Assembly: GCA_007922305.1 (NCBI GenBank)
Contig: ML677348.1
Coordinates: 18,894,699 to 18,958,698 of the forward strand
Direction of reading: 5' to 3'
DNA length: 64,000 bases
Origin: Dermatemys mawii
Taxonomy: Eukaryota > Chordata > Testudines > Dermatemydidae
Shown: positions 33,958 through 45,477 of the stretch, in pieces
Layout: each line of letters begins with the position of its first letter
Position numbering within the stretch: the stretch's first letter is position 1
The notes under the pieces: model-generated
The model's database searches: none
Told to the model about the DNA's origin: nothing
What the model saw: the letters and a program-made list of their open reading frames with translations, nothing else
Translations under genes and position numbers: made by a program

Positions 33958-35045
33958 TGTTAAATCTTTGATACCGGCTGCCAACTAGATAACGAGGCAT
34001 TGATCACTATCCACTGAGCCTGATGATCTAGCCAGCTCTCTATCCACCCTGTAGTCCATTCATCCAATCCATATTTCTTTAACTTGCTGGCAAGAATACT
34101 GTGGGAGACTGTATCAAAAGCTTTGCTCAAGTCAAGATACATCACATCCACCACTTTCCTCATATCCACAGAGCCAGTTATCTCATCATAGAAGGCAATC
34201 AGATTGGTCAAGATTGAATCCACTTGTGAATCCATGTTGACTGTTCTTAATCACCTTCCTCTCCTCCAAATGCTTCAGAATGGATTCCTTGAGGACCTGC
34301 TCCATGATTTTTCCAGGGACTGAGGTGAGGCTGCCCAGATTCTCCTTCTTCTCTTTTCTTAAATATGGGCATTACTATATTTGTCTTTTTCCAATCATTC
34401 AGGACCTCCCCTGATTGTCACGAGTTTTCAGAAATAATGGCCAGGAGCAGTGCCATCTTTTTTGCCACCCTAGGCAGCGAAGGAAAAAAAAAAAAGGTGG
34501 AGAAGCTGCTGCCACTGATTCCCACCGGCGGCATCAGCGGCATTGAGCTGCTGCTGAATTGCTGCTGGCGGGGAAATCAGCAAGCAGCCCTGGCCGCCAA
34601 ATTGCTGCCGACAGCTTTGGTGGCATTGAGCTGCTGCCAAATTGCTGCCAATGGCTCTGCAATCACATCAGCTAACTCTCTCAGCACTCTTGGATGCACT
34701 GCATCTGGCCCCATAGACTTGTGCATGTCCAGCTTTTCTAAATAGTCCTTAACCTGTTCTTTCACCACTGAGCGCTGCTCACCTCCTTCTCAGACTGTGT
34801 TGCCCAGTGCAGCAGTCTGGGAGCTGCCCTTGTCTGTGAAGACCGAGCTAAAAAAAGCAGTGAGTATTTCAGCTTTTTCCACATCATCTATCACTAGGTT
34901 GCCTCCCCCATTCAGTAAGAGTCCCATACTTTTCCCAGACCTTCTTCTCGTTGCTAACATACCTGTAGAAACTGTTTTTGTAATCCTTCACATCCCTTGC
35001 TATCTGCAACTGCAATTGTGCTTACCTACACAAGAACTCTCCTAA
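33958..35045 (-). mobile_element. CR1 LINE reverse transcriptase region, interrupted
   Basis: On the minus strand 34,235-33,960 encodes VMYLDLSKAFDTVSHSIL, the RT motif A region with its catalytic aspartate, followed by KYGLDEWTTGWIESWL. Upstream (minus strand, from 34,768) lies YLEKLDMHKSMGPDAVHPRVLREL, the conserved RT entry block. The two are separated by frame breaks and by a roughly 206-bp inserted element at 34,444-34,649. It is truncated at both ends and dead. Confidence 0.93.
34444..34649. mobile_element. GCTGC-rich hAT-like insert inside CR1
   Basis: CR1 sequence is interrupted between AATGGCCA (34,436-34,443) and AATGGCTC (34,650-34,657), which match at 6 of 8 bases and suggest an 8-bp duplication. 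The insert starts GGAGCAGTGCCATC, contains an A-run at 34,484-34,495 and is packed with GCTGCTGCC / TTGCTGCC words. It resembles turtle hAT-derived GC-rich elements. Confidence 0.6.
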
Positions 35046-37057
35046 AGGCAACCTGTCCTGGGGTTAGTGAAAAGGGGAAAGGCCACAGTGACCAGCCAGA
35101 AGGTATATTGAAAAAAGGCCCCCTTGAAGCTATCACTGCCCCTTTTGTGGCCCTTTGTCAGCCAACCAATCCCAGAACTTGATACAAGTGATGAGATAAA
35201 CCGGTGGCATTCCCCCTATAAAGGCAGGCTGCCATTGACCAGTTGCAGTGGCTCTGCACTGGCATATAGTTCCACCACTGGCTCCTGCTGCACCTTTGGG
35301 GATGGTCACAAACCCCTATGTTAAAAGTGAGGACTTCCACATGCAACCCAAGTCACCTTGTGACTGCTGTAATGTCCCTGCACTGCAGCTATATGGCTGG
35401 CTGCTCTCTGAATGAATGCAGCTGGTCCACTGGGACTCAGGCCAGTAGTAGGGTTTCGATAGCTGGGGTTTTGGTGTGAGTTTTGTAGAGTTACATAGCT
35501 TTGACATGTTATCATTAGTGTATCTAATATCCCAAGGAGCATAACATATCACTGAAAAAACTTTTCAAAGTAGCAAAGTACATGTTTTTCAAAACACCAT
35601 CTGAAGCTCCTTTGCTTCAGTGAACAAGATACAGTGGAACAGCAGCCGTCACATCATGTAAGAATGTTGCAGGAAGGTTTTTCAGTCACCCCTGGAGAGG
35701 TTTTGAATCCCCGTCTTTGCTGTGAACACTCCCAGTGCCTCTTGTTTGGAGTTAGAGCCTTGTTAGAACCCTGAATCTGACATTGCCGTTGCTTCTTGTC
35801 TGGATGTCCAATCGACAAGCAGTCACAGCCTGGGAACCTGCGGAGAGCAGGAGAGGCAGCACAGATTTCAAGGCTCCCAGAACCAAAGCTCTGGGAAGGC
35901 AGTTTTTCAGAAACTGCCATAGCTCAGTAGCAGTAATTTGCTATCCACTGAAACCAGCACCTTGATGTGACGTGACATATAATGGTTTCAGTAAATGTAT
36001 AAAACTGCAGGGATCATCTGTGACTCAGACTGCAAGGAATTCAAAGAAGCATTTATGCGCACACTGACCCCCTACAGCAAATACTGCCATCCTTGCCACA
36101 CCTTTTCCCAAGGAAATATTCTAAGCCAAAATCTGCTCTCAATACCATCCCTGTGAAATCAATAGATTTGCACCAGTGTAAAACTGAGGGCGCTGTGTGG
36201 ATTTTAGCTCTCTTTAATGGGATTATCCGGCCACGCCCAATGCAGGTCACTACAAAAGGATTTTATCCTGACTGGACTGCATGTTACATATTAACTTGTT
36301 TGGCCATAACTGTAGTAGATTTCTGCCGCTTTTGTTCTTTGCACACATTTGTATTACAAGGAGGCGCACATAGCCCTAAACCAGCAAGCCAATTATAGGT
36401 GGTTTACTGAACTGTTTACTTGGTTACTGCACTACAGCCAAAATAAGAATCCCCCAAATAATTTAATTGAAGGTAAAATGATATTGCAAAACTGAACTGC
36501 TTTTGGTTGACATCACTGTTCCTAAGAAATGCAACATAGCTAACAATGCATAGTACATATAATAAAGAATGGCACCAGGAGCTAGACAGGACTGGGAAGC
36601 AAAATCAGACCACAAAACTCGTTTCATATCAGCCACTAAATGCCCATTGAATGGTGCGAATATTTGGTCACTGATGACCTGGGCTGTATTTGGACAGGCA
36701 ACTTAGAAGGCAGAGGCTCCATAACCCATTACTAATCCCCTTAAATATGCAGTTGCAGCATGCGCCTCCACAGCACTGCTTTTCACACCACACATATCCT
36801 TAAGAAGATGCATTTGTCCTGAGACCATGCAGAAGCAATCTGAACACAATTATTCTTCACTTTATGAGACAATAGATCTGCACCCAAACCCTCATGTACG
36901 ATGTGATTTCAGTCTTAGTGACTTTTTTTAAAAAATCATTCTCACTTATGAGAAATAGGCAACCATCAAATTTTGATTGGGACTGCCAAATTTTGCTGAG
37001 ATACATGTATCTCAGAACAGAAAAAACACAGTTTTGGGCATTTGAAGAAGTCACCAC
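35046..37057. other. Unassigned sequence
   Basis: No recognised gene. 35,060-35,330 has a CTATAAAG box (35,217-35,224) and could be an old LTR, but no termini are evident. The frame 36,093-36,398 plus (101 codons) includes a dispersed-motif copy (GTGAAATCAATAGATTTGCACC, 36,152-36,173; 20 bases or fewer matching) and is not convincing as a gene. Confidence 0.4.
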
Positions 37058-37663
37058 TAGAACTGAATGAAAATCTTCTCATAGAAAAATGTGGTTCCTT
37101 CAAAACTGAAACTTTCTGCAGGAAAAGGTGTTGATTTCCACAACAACAAAAAAAGGATTTTTATGACTGGAATTTCAAAACAAAAATTTATTTTTCAAAC
37201 TGTCATTCTGCAGTGAATCAATTTTTGTCATTTCATGTTGACTTATATTGACATTTCTTTTTGTTTTTTGGAAACTGAAAAAAATCAGTTTTCCATTTTC
37301 AGTTTTTGAATTTGGAGTCTCACTTTTAAAAAAACCAAAACCTTTCCCTCATTTTTTCCAAGGGAAAAATTTGGAAAATAGTAAAAAAGTGTTTTCTTCA
37401 CACAGTTCAGACTTTCTAATGTATCCCCTCCTTTTTCCAGCAGAAGAGAGGACAAAGTATATAAGAGTGAGAAAGGTAGGCAGAGTCTGAAAATCCAAAA
37501 ACTAAAAATAGAAAACTAAAATGAAATGACACTGTAAATCTAAATTAAATGAAAAATTTAATTTCAAAATGAAAATTCCTGCAGAAACCCCAACATTCTT
37601 CATTATGAAATTTTCAAAAGATTTTCCCTATAGTAAAAAATTGGGTTTTCTGATAAGCTCTAG
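37058..37663. mobile_element. Longer AT-rich hAT-like MITE (CAGAGCTGGT family)
   Basis: Begins TAGAACTGAATGAAAATC and ends CTGATAAGCTCTAG, degenerate inverted tips of the CAGAGCTGGT family. The body is dense in TTTTTC / GAAAAA words and TTTTGAAATTTT-like mirrored blocks. The flanking octamers agree poorly, so the boundaries are approximate. Long runs of Phe/Lys codons in the frames here come from this composition. Confidence 0.5.
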
Positions 37664-40011
37664 TACAGACAAAAGCTTAAACATAGTCATGTACTGCTTA
37701 TTGCTTATTAACCATGCTCTATGGAGTTCTAGAGTGCAAACACTAATAGTATAATTCTGGGGTACACACATAAATGTCCAGATCAGGAGCCCTTGTTGAT
37801 TGCTCTGGGCCAAATATTTAGCTGATTTAAGCTGTCACAGCTCCACACTGAGTTCAATAGAACTCTGACAATTTACACCAGTTAAGCATCTACCCCACTG
37901 CCTTTTGCATTCAGTCTCAGAAACGTGTTGGCTGCTCTGAAAATGGAGCCCTGGAGCAAAGGACAAGGCCCACAGACATTTGATTTTTTGCCTATTGCGT
38001 GCAACAACTCCTGCTGTTCCTGGAGCCTGAGTTGACTGGCATTTTCATTTGTTTTCTCTCCTTTATAAGAGCAGTCACTCCAGAAATCATCCCAAAAATG
38101 CACAGGTTCAGATGTAATAATCAAATCCAAAACTTCCTGGCACTGCTTCCCTGCAGACTAAATCCTCGATAACAGATTAGCACGCCAGAGTCTGTGACCA
38201 ACGTAACAACTCTTTTTTCCTTCAGCAAACCTATGGCTGGAAAACCTATAAATGTGCTATTTCAGCTGTTTTAAGCAGCTTATCATGATTTTCTGAAAGT
38301 CTGGCCTCAAGACTTTGTATCCTCTTCTTAATAACATTTAATGCTACCATTATGTAATTGAATCCATTTTGTCCGTGTGGTGGGAATATTATTAAACTGT
38401 AATTCATTTCACTGTCTTCTTGCATTCAGAGTCTCGAGTCCAAGTCTGGAATGTCATAAGCTTTAAGCAAAAAAAAGTGATCCTTAATCCTTCCAACACC
38501 TTCCACTGCCAGTCGGAGTTTTTCCACAGGGTAGAAAGATCAGCTCCTTTATCACTCCTGTTCTTACATTACTTATTTTTTACCATATGTGCACAAAATC
38601 CATAGGGCTCCTACTCATTTGTCAGAGCTTCATCTTTGCCTGATACTGAGATATTCTTCATTATCCCAATTTGCTGAGTCTTAACTTTTTTGCCAGAGCA
38701 GTTTTCAAAATGCAGGCATGTTAGGGGATGGTACTTTTTACATCTGTTGCCCCCTCAACATTAAGTACCTGGCATGTTGCCATCTATCTTACAAGTAGCC
38801 ATATTATTATTGAAACCACATGCTCATTAGTGAGGCTGGCACCAGCTCAACAACCACTGTCCGAGGCTAACATTATATTCCATTATATTCCAGACAACGG
38901 GACAGTGTAGGATACAGTTTGGGCAGAAGAACAAACAGTCTTGTTTGATGAAATCTGAATCTGAAACTGTTAGAAACGTGATCCATTTTCTATCTCTGCA
39001 TATGCATGCATTAATGGTTCACAGAAATACATGTTTTGAAAGAAAATATCATAGCATTAGCTTATCTTTTTTATATTTTTTATTTTATTTTAAGCCTTTC
39101 AGGGACAACAAGAGTCCCTGGGCCCCTCTCTAGCTGGTCTAATCACTTTATCCCTTGGGAGGCATGCAAGAGTATTTCACTTAATATAAAGGAGTGACTC
39201 ATAATCATTGCTTTCAATTATGAATGTCCTGTGAGATTTCTGGCAATGGTATTCTCTTCCTTTGGAGAGGAAAGAGATGGAGAGAGAGGGCGAGAGAGAG
39301 AGAAAAAAAATATATCAGACAAAAGACACAGAAACACAAAATACTATTAATTTTTCCAAGAAGCACATTTCAGACTGAGTAAACTCATTATTTTTCTAAC
39401 ATGTCCTACTCATTTGCCTTGCTAAAGACAATAACAGGCACCTCTCCATATACCTTAGTTTCAAGGGCTTATTTGCACTTGAGTGTACATTGAAGTTCTT
39501 GCCTTTTTATACTTGATAACCATATAATAACACTTTCAAAGGTCAGAACCCCCACAAACAGAAAAATGGACTCAGACATGGTCAGTGTTTCTTTTCTTGA
39601 TGGAAATAGCTACATTTGAAGGTCAGTTCCTGTTTCTTGTGTTATAACAGGCATTACAACAATGCCTGTGTACATAAAGTCTCAGGTGTACTATATTTCT
39701 CAAAGACTTTTAGATTGCATTTAGTTCAGAGATTTCTCACAGCAGTAATCTAATTCCATTAAACTACTTTCGTGCTGGTGACCAGGACATACACAATTAC
39801 ATTGAGGCTGATTTCACAAGTTATTATAATTCATACAAAGGCAAGCCAGGACTCTGCCACCCCTATCTCACCTAAGCGATTCCCCAACACTGCAAGGGCC
39901 TCGGGCCCTGGTGGCACCTCAATCTCTCCCGCTCTCTGCTTTTGACACACAACAATTTAATTTCCTTAGACTGAAAAACTTCAATCTAACTAATGTCTTT
40001 GGGCTCAATAC
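37664..40011. other. Unassigned AT-rich sequence
   Basis: Contains a direct repeat ATTATATTCC twice at 38,874-38,893 and GA-rich simple sequence at 39,264-39,303. 38,150-38,480 and 39,400-39,700 look unique. No gene recognised. Confidence 0.4.
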
Positions 40012-40108
40012 AGGGCAATCTGGGTGAAATGTAATGGCCTGTTATACAAATGAGGCCAGACTGGACAATCTAGTGGTCTCTTCTGCCCTCAAACTCTGAA
40101 ATCTATGA
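40012..40108 (+). mobile_element. CR1 3' end fragment, plus orientation
   Basis: TGTAATGGCCTGTTATACAAATGAGG, CAGACTGGACAATCTAGTGG and CTGCCCTCAAACTCTGAAATCTATGA (each quoted for its recognisable part) reproduce the CR1 3' terminus ending in ...ATCTATGA. Only the last 100 bp survive. Confidence 0.75.
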
Positions 40109-42649
40109 AATCAGAGAATAAAACATTTGCTCTGTTTTCAAAGCACACCCTGCTTTGTTGTATAAAAAATACTGTCTCCATAACTGATCTATGTATCCTG
40201 TACTGTACCAGGGGTAAGCATGCATTTCTCATATCACCTAAGAAAGATAAATACATAGATAAGAGAGGGGTGGTTTTTAATTATTTCATTCCATCATTTT
40301 AGAGAAGCAAAACTCACTTAAAAATACAACCTGCAAGAAGATAGCACACAAACTTTTTTCTTTGAGCAAAGAAAGGGTTAACTCTGACAAATGATGTGCT
40401 AAATTTAGAGTCATTTTTGCATGTGGTTGCATGTCTACTTGGAACTAGTCTGCCAAAACTCATTTTACTTATGACCCTTTACAGCTAGCAGAGAAAGAGG
40501 GCCATTGTTTTCTTTGTATTAGTGAAATTAAAAACACAGTCCCACCAACTGAAAAGGCAAGCAGTGGAAGTACTGTCTGAGGCAGAAAAGAAGCATTTTT
40601 AATGCTTAATAAACTACACACAGACACATATATATCTGTGCGTGCACACAACACCCACAAACAGATGCGTGTACTAGAGGGCAGGATCTGGTTCTATATG
40701 TGCAGCAAGTATTACACTGTATGTGTGGAAGGAGGAAAAAAAGACAACGGCATACCTCTCCTACTGCCCACTGCCACATCAAACAGCATGGCAGAATCTT
40801 TCCTCAGTACTAGGCACTCTCATGCATGGGGTCTTTTACTGGGCCAGGCTGCATAGTGCAGCCCCAACAGCTGGCCAGATAGTTACATGGATGTGCCCAG
40901 ACAGCAAGTAAGTTGCAGCCAGCACACATGAATGAATGAAGGTAAATGCTGTCCTTTTTTAGAGCAGCGGCAAATTATGATCCAGAATACATCCTCTCCC
41001 CTACCCCCACAAGCTATTCCGTACAGAGCAAGCTCTAAGAGTTCACCCAGCCTAGGAATACAAGCAAATGTCCAACCATGCAAGCCTGAAATCACTCCAG
41101 CAAACAGATACTGAGCATTTTACTGCTCTTTGTATATAGCTGGAATAGGTAGTCAGTCTGTTCTGCATCCAGTGAGAAACTAACATGTTTCCTGGACGGC
41201 AGGACTCCTGGAAAGGAGGAAGCACTGCTTCTCTTCCATAGTGCCAGCCAGAGTAGGATTTAGCCTATTGTTTAGGCTAAATTTAACAGCTGTACAACTT
41301 TCTGCTGGGACTATAGCAGCTGAGCAGCAGATTTTATTAACTGCAGTCTAGTTCCCCATTCATTTTCAAATTAAAGATAGATAAGTCCGGCTATGATAGG
41401 GACTCAATCCTGCAAGGTGCTGAGACTTGCTGTGAGGTGCTGAAATACCCTCACCTCCCACTGAGCCTTGCAGGATCAAGTCCTAGGTAAGTCTCCGTCT
41501 AGGGTATATTTGATACATTGTTCAGCACTGAAGGACTTGTGGTAATGATTATTTTGTGTACACACAAGGTGTATAGCAGAGGTATGTATCCAGTAGAAAG
41601 AGAGAGAGTTAAATTTTGCACATTTTACAGGTAAAACAGCATTGCGTTCATTTTAAAATTTGCATTTTATTAAACTCCTTTTCTCATATGCAGGAATAAC
41701 TCTTCTCTGCTGTGGCTCTGATTATGAATCATTCATTATCGCAGCCATGTATGAGTCATCATAATGAATTTCATCCCCCTCCTCATTTATAATCTAGCTA
41801 TGAGTATTTCACCATGATATCTAAATGCCTTAATATACTTCTTTCTCTCTTGTTTTTTTTCCAGATCTATTTGCAAACTCCCTTCTTATTTCCTTTGATT
41901 CCTTGGCTATTCTTAATTTTGCCCAACTCAGTCGGGAAGTGGGAGGGTTGCTCTCCCTATAAGCTTTAACTGATGTTGCATTCCTATTTGTTTGCCTCTC
42001 TCTTTTTCATTTCCAAACCAGGTTTGGGTTTGGGTTTTTTTTTTACCTCAGCTCTTTGAATAGCCATTCCTGAAGATACACTGGCCACATTTTGTTCCTC
42101 ACACTCTTATCTTTCAAAGGACCATAGCCTGTTCTATTATAATCATAGTGTATTTTAGGAGTTCCCCATTGAGTCCCACACTTTACCAAAGCAATCGGTA
42201 ATTTGAGTGATTTAAGTGAATAAAATGTGTGCACATGCACAAGTTATCCAAGTCTTATATTTTTATGACGTTTCAAAATAATACATACACATACACACTA
42301 CAGACAAGGGGTCTAGTGTGAGGACATAAACACAAAGGGCCATACTTTAAGTGGCAACCAAAGAACTCCACAAGCAGGATCTCCCTATGTTTACTTAGCT
42401 CCCCTCTGCAACACATCCTGGTTGTCTCTAGTAACCGTGGAGACCAAGAACTCTGTAACCACTCCACAGCTCCCTTTCTTTATAATAAACGATTACAACT
42501 TAAACTTAAAACTTAAGCCAATGTATATACAAACACAACAATTCAAAATAAACTTCAAATTCCTTGAAACTATTTCCACTGCCATCTCCCTTTATTAACT
42601 GTACTTAATAGTTCCATGCAGTGTTCTAAAGATCAAGTCTTGGAAGCGG
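40109..42649. other. Unassigned, partly unique sequence
   Basis: (CA)-rich simple sequence lies near 40,615-40,670. A 10-bp inverted repeat, ATTTAGCCTA / TAGGCTAAAT, sits at 41,258-41,282. An old palindromic repeat (TCCTGCAAGGTGCTGAG...CCTTGCAGGATCAAG) occupies 41,400-41,490. The AT-rich block 41,640-41,840 (TAATGAATTTCATCCCC) looks like conserved non-coding DNA. No gene recognised. Confidence 0.4.
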
Positions 42650-43679
42650 GAGTGCATGGAGGTCCAAGTGGAGGGGTCTTATTTCCTGACAGAGAATCTG
42701 CAAGTTCCAGAACCTCTCTTCATTGTGCTGGGAAATATTGACAATGAATTTGATTCCTCCAGAGAAGCCCTTTCGGAGTCTCCGCTAGGTAGGATCTGGG
42801 AGCGTCTGCCAAGTTCCGAATAGTTCCAAATGCTTGGGAGCTTTTGAGCCAAACTTTGTTCTCTGGTCTCTGTTCAGGGAGGGCTTTTGTTCTGTGATAA
42901 ACACTGAAGGTTTGTTCAGCTGAATTTTTATTTCAGCAGCCTGTTTTCAAAATTCCTTCAGGTCAGGTCACTTAGGTTTAAGTTGTTTTGGTGCCACATC
43001 TTTACGTTCTCTTCTCTGCAGAGGGTTGCTGGAGATAGTCCAGATGTAAGCAATGTTGACTGATATGCTAAGAATGCTTTATATGGACCCGATGATTTTT
43101 CAAGAAGTCTTTTAAAAATCTACACTGCTCTTTCTACCACTCTGTTGTACTGGGAGTAATGTGGACTACTAACACAATGTTCAAAATCAAAATCCTGCGC
43201 AACTGCTAGGAATGGTTCAGAAGTAAATTAAGGGTCATTATCAGATATTAGGATTTCAGGAGCTCCATGTCTTGCAGATATTGATTTTAGTTTCTGGACG
43301 ACATGTGCCAATGAAATCTGTGTAAATACTGCCAAGTCAATATATCTGGAGAAGTAATTAACTACAATAACGTATGGGCTTCCTTTCCAGAAAAACAAAT
43401 CTGTGGCTAGCCGTTGCCAAGGTCTGTCATGTATCTTTGTGGAGAGAATGGTTCTAGCAACTGTTTTTTTTTCCTTGTTATGTACCTCACAGCCCTACAG
43501 GGTCTGATGTTACCATACAGACTGTTGTGGGCAAGTCCTGCACTTAATTATACCTTGGTGTCCCTCATAGATTTTTGGAGACTCTTTCTTTCTGGAGTAC
43601 AGCAGGGACAGAAATGCACCATCCTTTCAGAAGCAGGACATTGGCCATGTGAAGGTCATTGCAGTCCTTCCAATATGGT
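42650..43679 (-). mobile_element. Gypsy (Ty3) retrotransposon: integrase remnant
   Basis: Translating the minus strand from about 43,382 gives VVNYFSRYIDLAVF, then KSISARHGAPEILISDND, then FEHCVSSPHYSQ and a following VVERAV. These correspond to the integrase core, with the second Asp (SDN) and the Glu (VER) of the DDE triad visible. FLAYQSTLLTSGLSPA follows, as in gypsy integrases. In-frame stops occur after SDND and after ERAV, so it is a pseudogene. Sequence down to about 42,650 probably derives from the same element. It continues on the other side of the TA transposon. Confidence 0.85.
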
Positions 43680-43681
43680 TA

Positions 43682-44615
43682 CTTCTGGGGGAATTCGGCA
43701 CCACTGCACAATGCAAAATTTATACAGAATTAATGTTCTGTGCAGAATTTCTTTTTTCCCTCAAAGAAATGGACTGCAAAGCTGTTAGCCACCACTAGGG
43801 GCTGTGGGACCCAGCAGAGCCTAGCTTGAAAATAGAAGACACTGCTGGGGGAAGGGGAATGGAGCTGGATGGTTCCTGGCAGCTGCAGTTCCCAGCATGC
43901 CCTGAGGAAAGGAGAGGGCGGCGCACAGAAAACTCTGTACAAGCCCAGGCCTCAGCATTAGGCTGTTTCTTCCTCTGGGGCCGTGCACTCTGTGGGGTAA
44001 AGAGTGTGGGTATCTGGGCTCGGGGTGGTGGTGGTCCTGCAGCTGGGCTGTGGTGGGAGTCGCATGGGTGTCTGGACTGGGGAGATCCATGGCTGGGCTC
44101 TGGAAGACAGGGGGTGTGGGTATCTGTGCTGGGGAATCATCCCACGGATGGGCTCTGGTGAGTAGGAGATGTTGGTGTCTGGCCCAGGAGGGTACCCTGT
44201 ACCGGAGCTCTGTGGGGTGCCCAACGCCTGGGCTCTGGGAGCGAGGGGGAATGGGTGTCTAGGCTGGGAGGAGGCCCTGTGGCTGGGCTCCGGGGGAGGA
44301 GGCGCTGAGTGTTTGGCCCCCAGCTAGGCTCTGAGGACGCTGAGAAACAGGAACTGGGTTGTCATAGGGGTTTCTTTAACTCTCTATTCCTAGGGGAAAT
44401 TTTGGTTGTTGTCTGTATTGTTACAGACGTAGTTGCTGACAGGTATTTTGAAATAAATTCAAAATAATTGAAACTGGCATGATTATATAGTGTTATTAGG
44501 ACAAGGAAAATATGCAGAATTTTAAAATAGTGTGCACAGAACTTAATTTTTTTGGCGTGAATTTTTTATTTTTTGGTGTGAATTTTTTATTTTTTGGTGC
44601 ATAATGCCCCCAGAA
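43682..44615 (+). mobile_element. TA-flanked DNA transposon, copy 2, inside Gypsy
   Basis: Ends CTTCTGGGGGAATTCGGC and, complemented, TTCTGGGGGCATTATGC, with TA at 43,680-43,681 and 44,616-44,617. It shares its right 200 bp with copy 1 (2965-4100). The body includes repeated GGGTGTCTGG / TGGGCTCTGG blocks with frames open on both strands (111 and 89 codons), none of transposase type. It separates the Gypsy integrase from the RNase H. Confidence 0.8.
44554..44601. repeat. 21-bp tandem repeat, two units plus a partial third
   Basis: GGCGTGAATTTTTTATTTTTT (44,554-44,574, 21 bp) is followed by the same unit with one C-to-T change (44,575-44,595) and by GGTGCA. It lies at the right end of the TA transposon. 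Copy 1 does not show it, so the expansion is specific to this copy. Confidence 0.85.
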
Positions 44616-44617
44616 TA

Positions 44618-45475
44618 TACGGTATTAGGTTTATTGGAAACTAGGTATTAGGTTTATTTATCTTTAGCAGAGATGAGTACATCTGTGACATCTCTCAGAG
44701 TTGTTTGTGTCTAACTTGCTGAAGTCAGCTGACAAGTACTAGCATTGTGGCCAGAACACAGCCAACAAAGACTTTGACATTTATTTCTAAAGTCTTTTCT
44801 TTTGCCATTGGTTGCTTTTGAATTGAGAGTCTCAATAATGTGTCATCTGAGTGCGTTCCCTGGTTTGTGTTCAGCATTGAAAAAATATCGCATCAGCCAT
44901 AGTCGAAATCTGTGAATCCTAAATAGAAGGTCATCCAGATGGTCATCAGTAAGGCAACTAAGGGTTTTTGGTCTGTTTCTATGTCAAAATCCAAGCCCAA
45001 TATATATGTACTGAGCCGTTCACAGGCCCAAGTGACTGTAGAGCTTCTTCTTCCAAGTGAGCATACTATTGCTTGGTTTCTGTAGGTTTCTGGATATGAA
45101 TGCAACAGGTCTCTGATCTCCTTTTGGCTGCTTTTGTGTGAGCACTGCTCCTAAGCCATATGAAGATGTGTCCACTGCTACAGTTGTTGTATAGTTTATC
45201 GGGTATTGTGCCAAAACAGATGGAGCTGTCTGTAGTTCTTTTATTTTATTAAATGCATTTTGTATTGTCCACCAGATCCACATATTGTGACCATTAAGGA
45301 GCTTTCTTACAAGTCTTGTTAGATGAGCTACATTTGATAAGAATTTCCCAAAAAGATTTGTCATGCCTGGGAATCTTCCACAGCACAAGCCTCTTGGGGT
45401 TCAGCTAAGGTGAGTAATGCCTTCATTTTGTCTGAATCCAGCTGAACTCCCTGTTTGCTAATTGTGTGGGTTTGG
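44618..45475 (-). mobile_element. Gypsy (Ty3) retrotransposon: RT C-terminus and RNase H remnant
   Basis: The minus-strand frame 45,388-45,020 starts at RFPGMTNLFGKFLSNVAHLTRL, the gypsy RT thumb ('RFLG..NY..KFI' type), then AVDTSSYGLGAVL, the first RNase H aspartate block, and RPVAFISRNL. A frameshift near 45,030 moves the continuation (WACERLSTYILGLDFDIETDQKPL, RNase H with its T-D) into the frame 45,105-44,893. The copy is therefore broken between RNase H and integrase. It abuts CR1 on the right. Confidence 0.9.
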
Positions 45476-45477
45476 AA

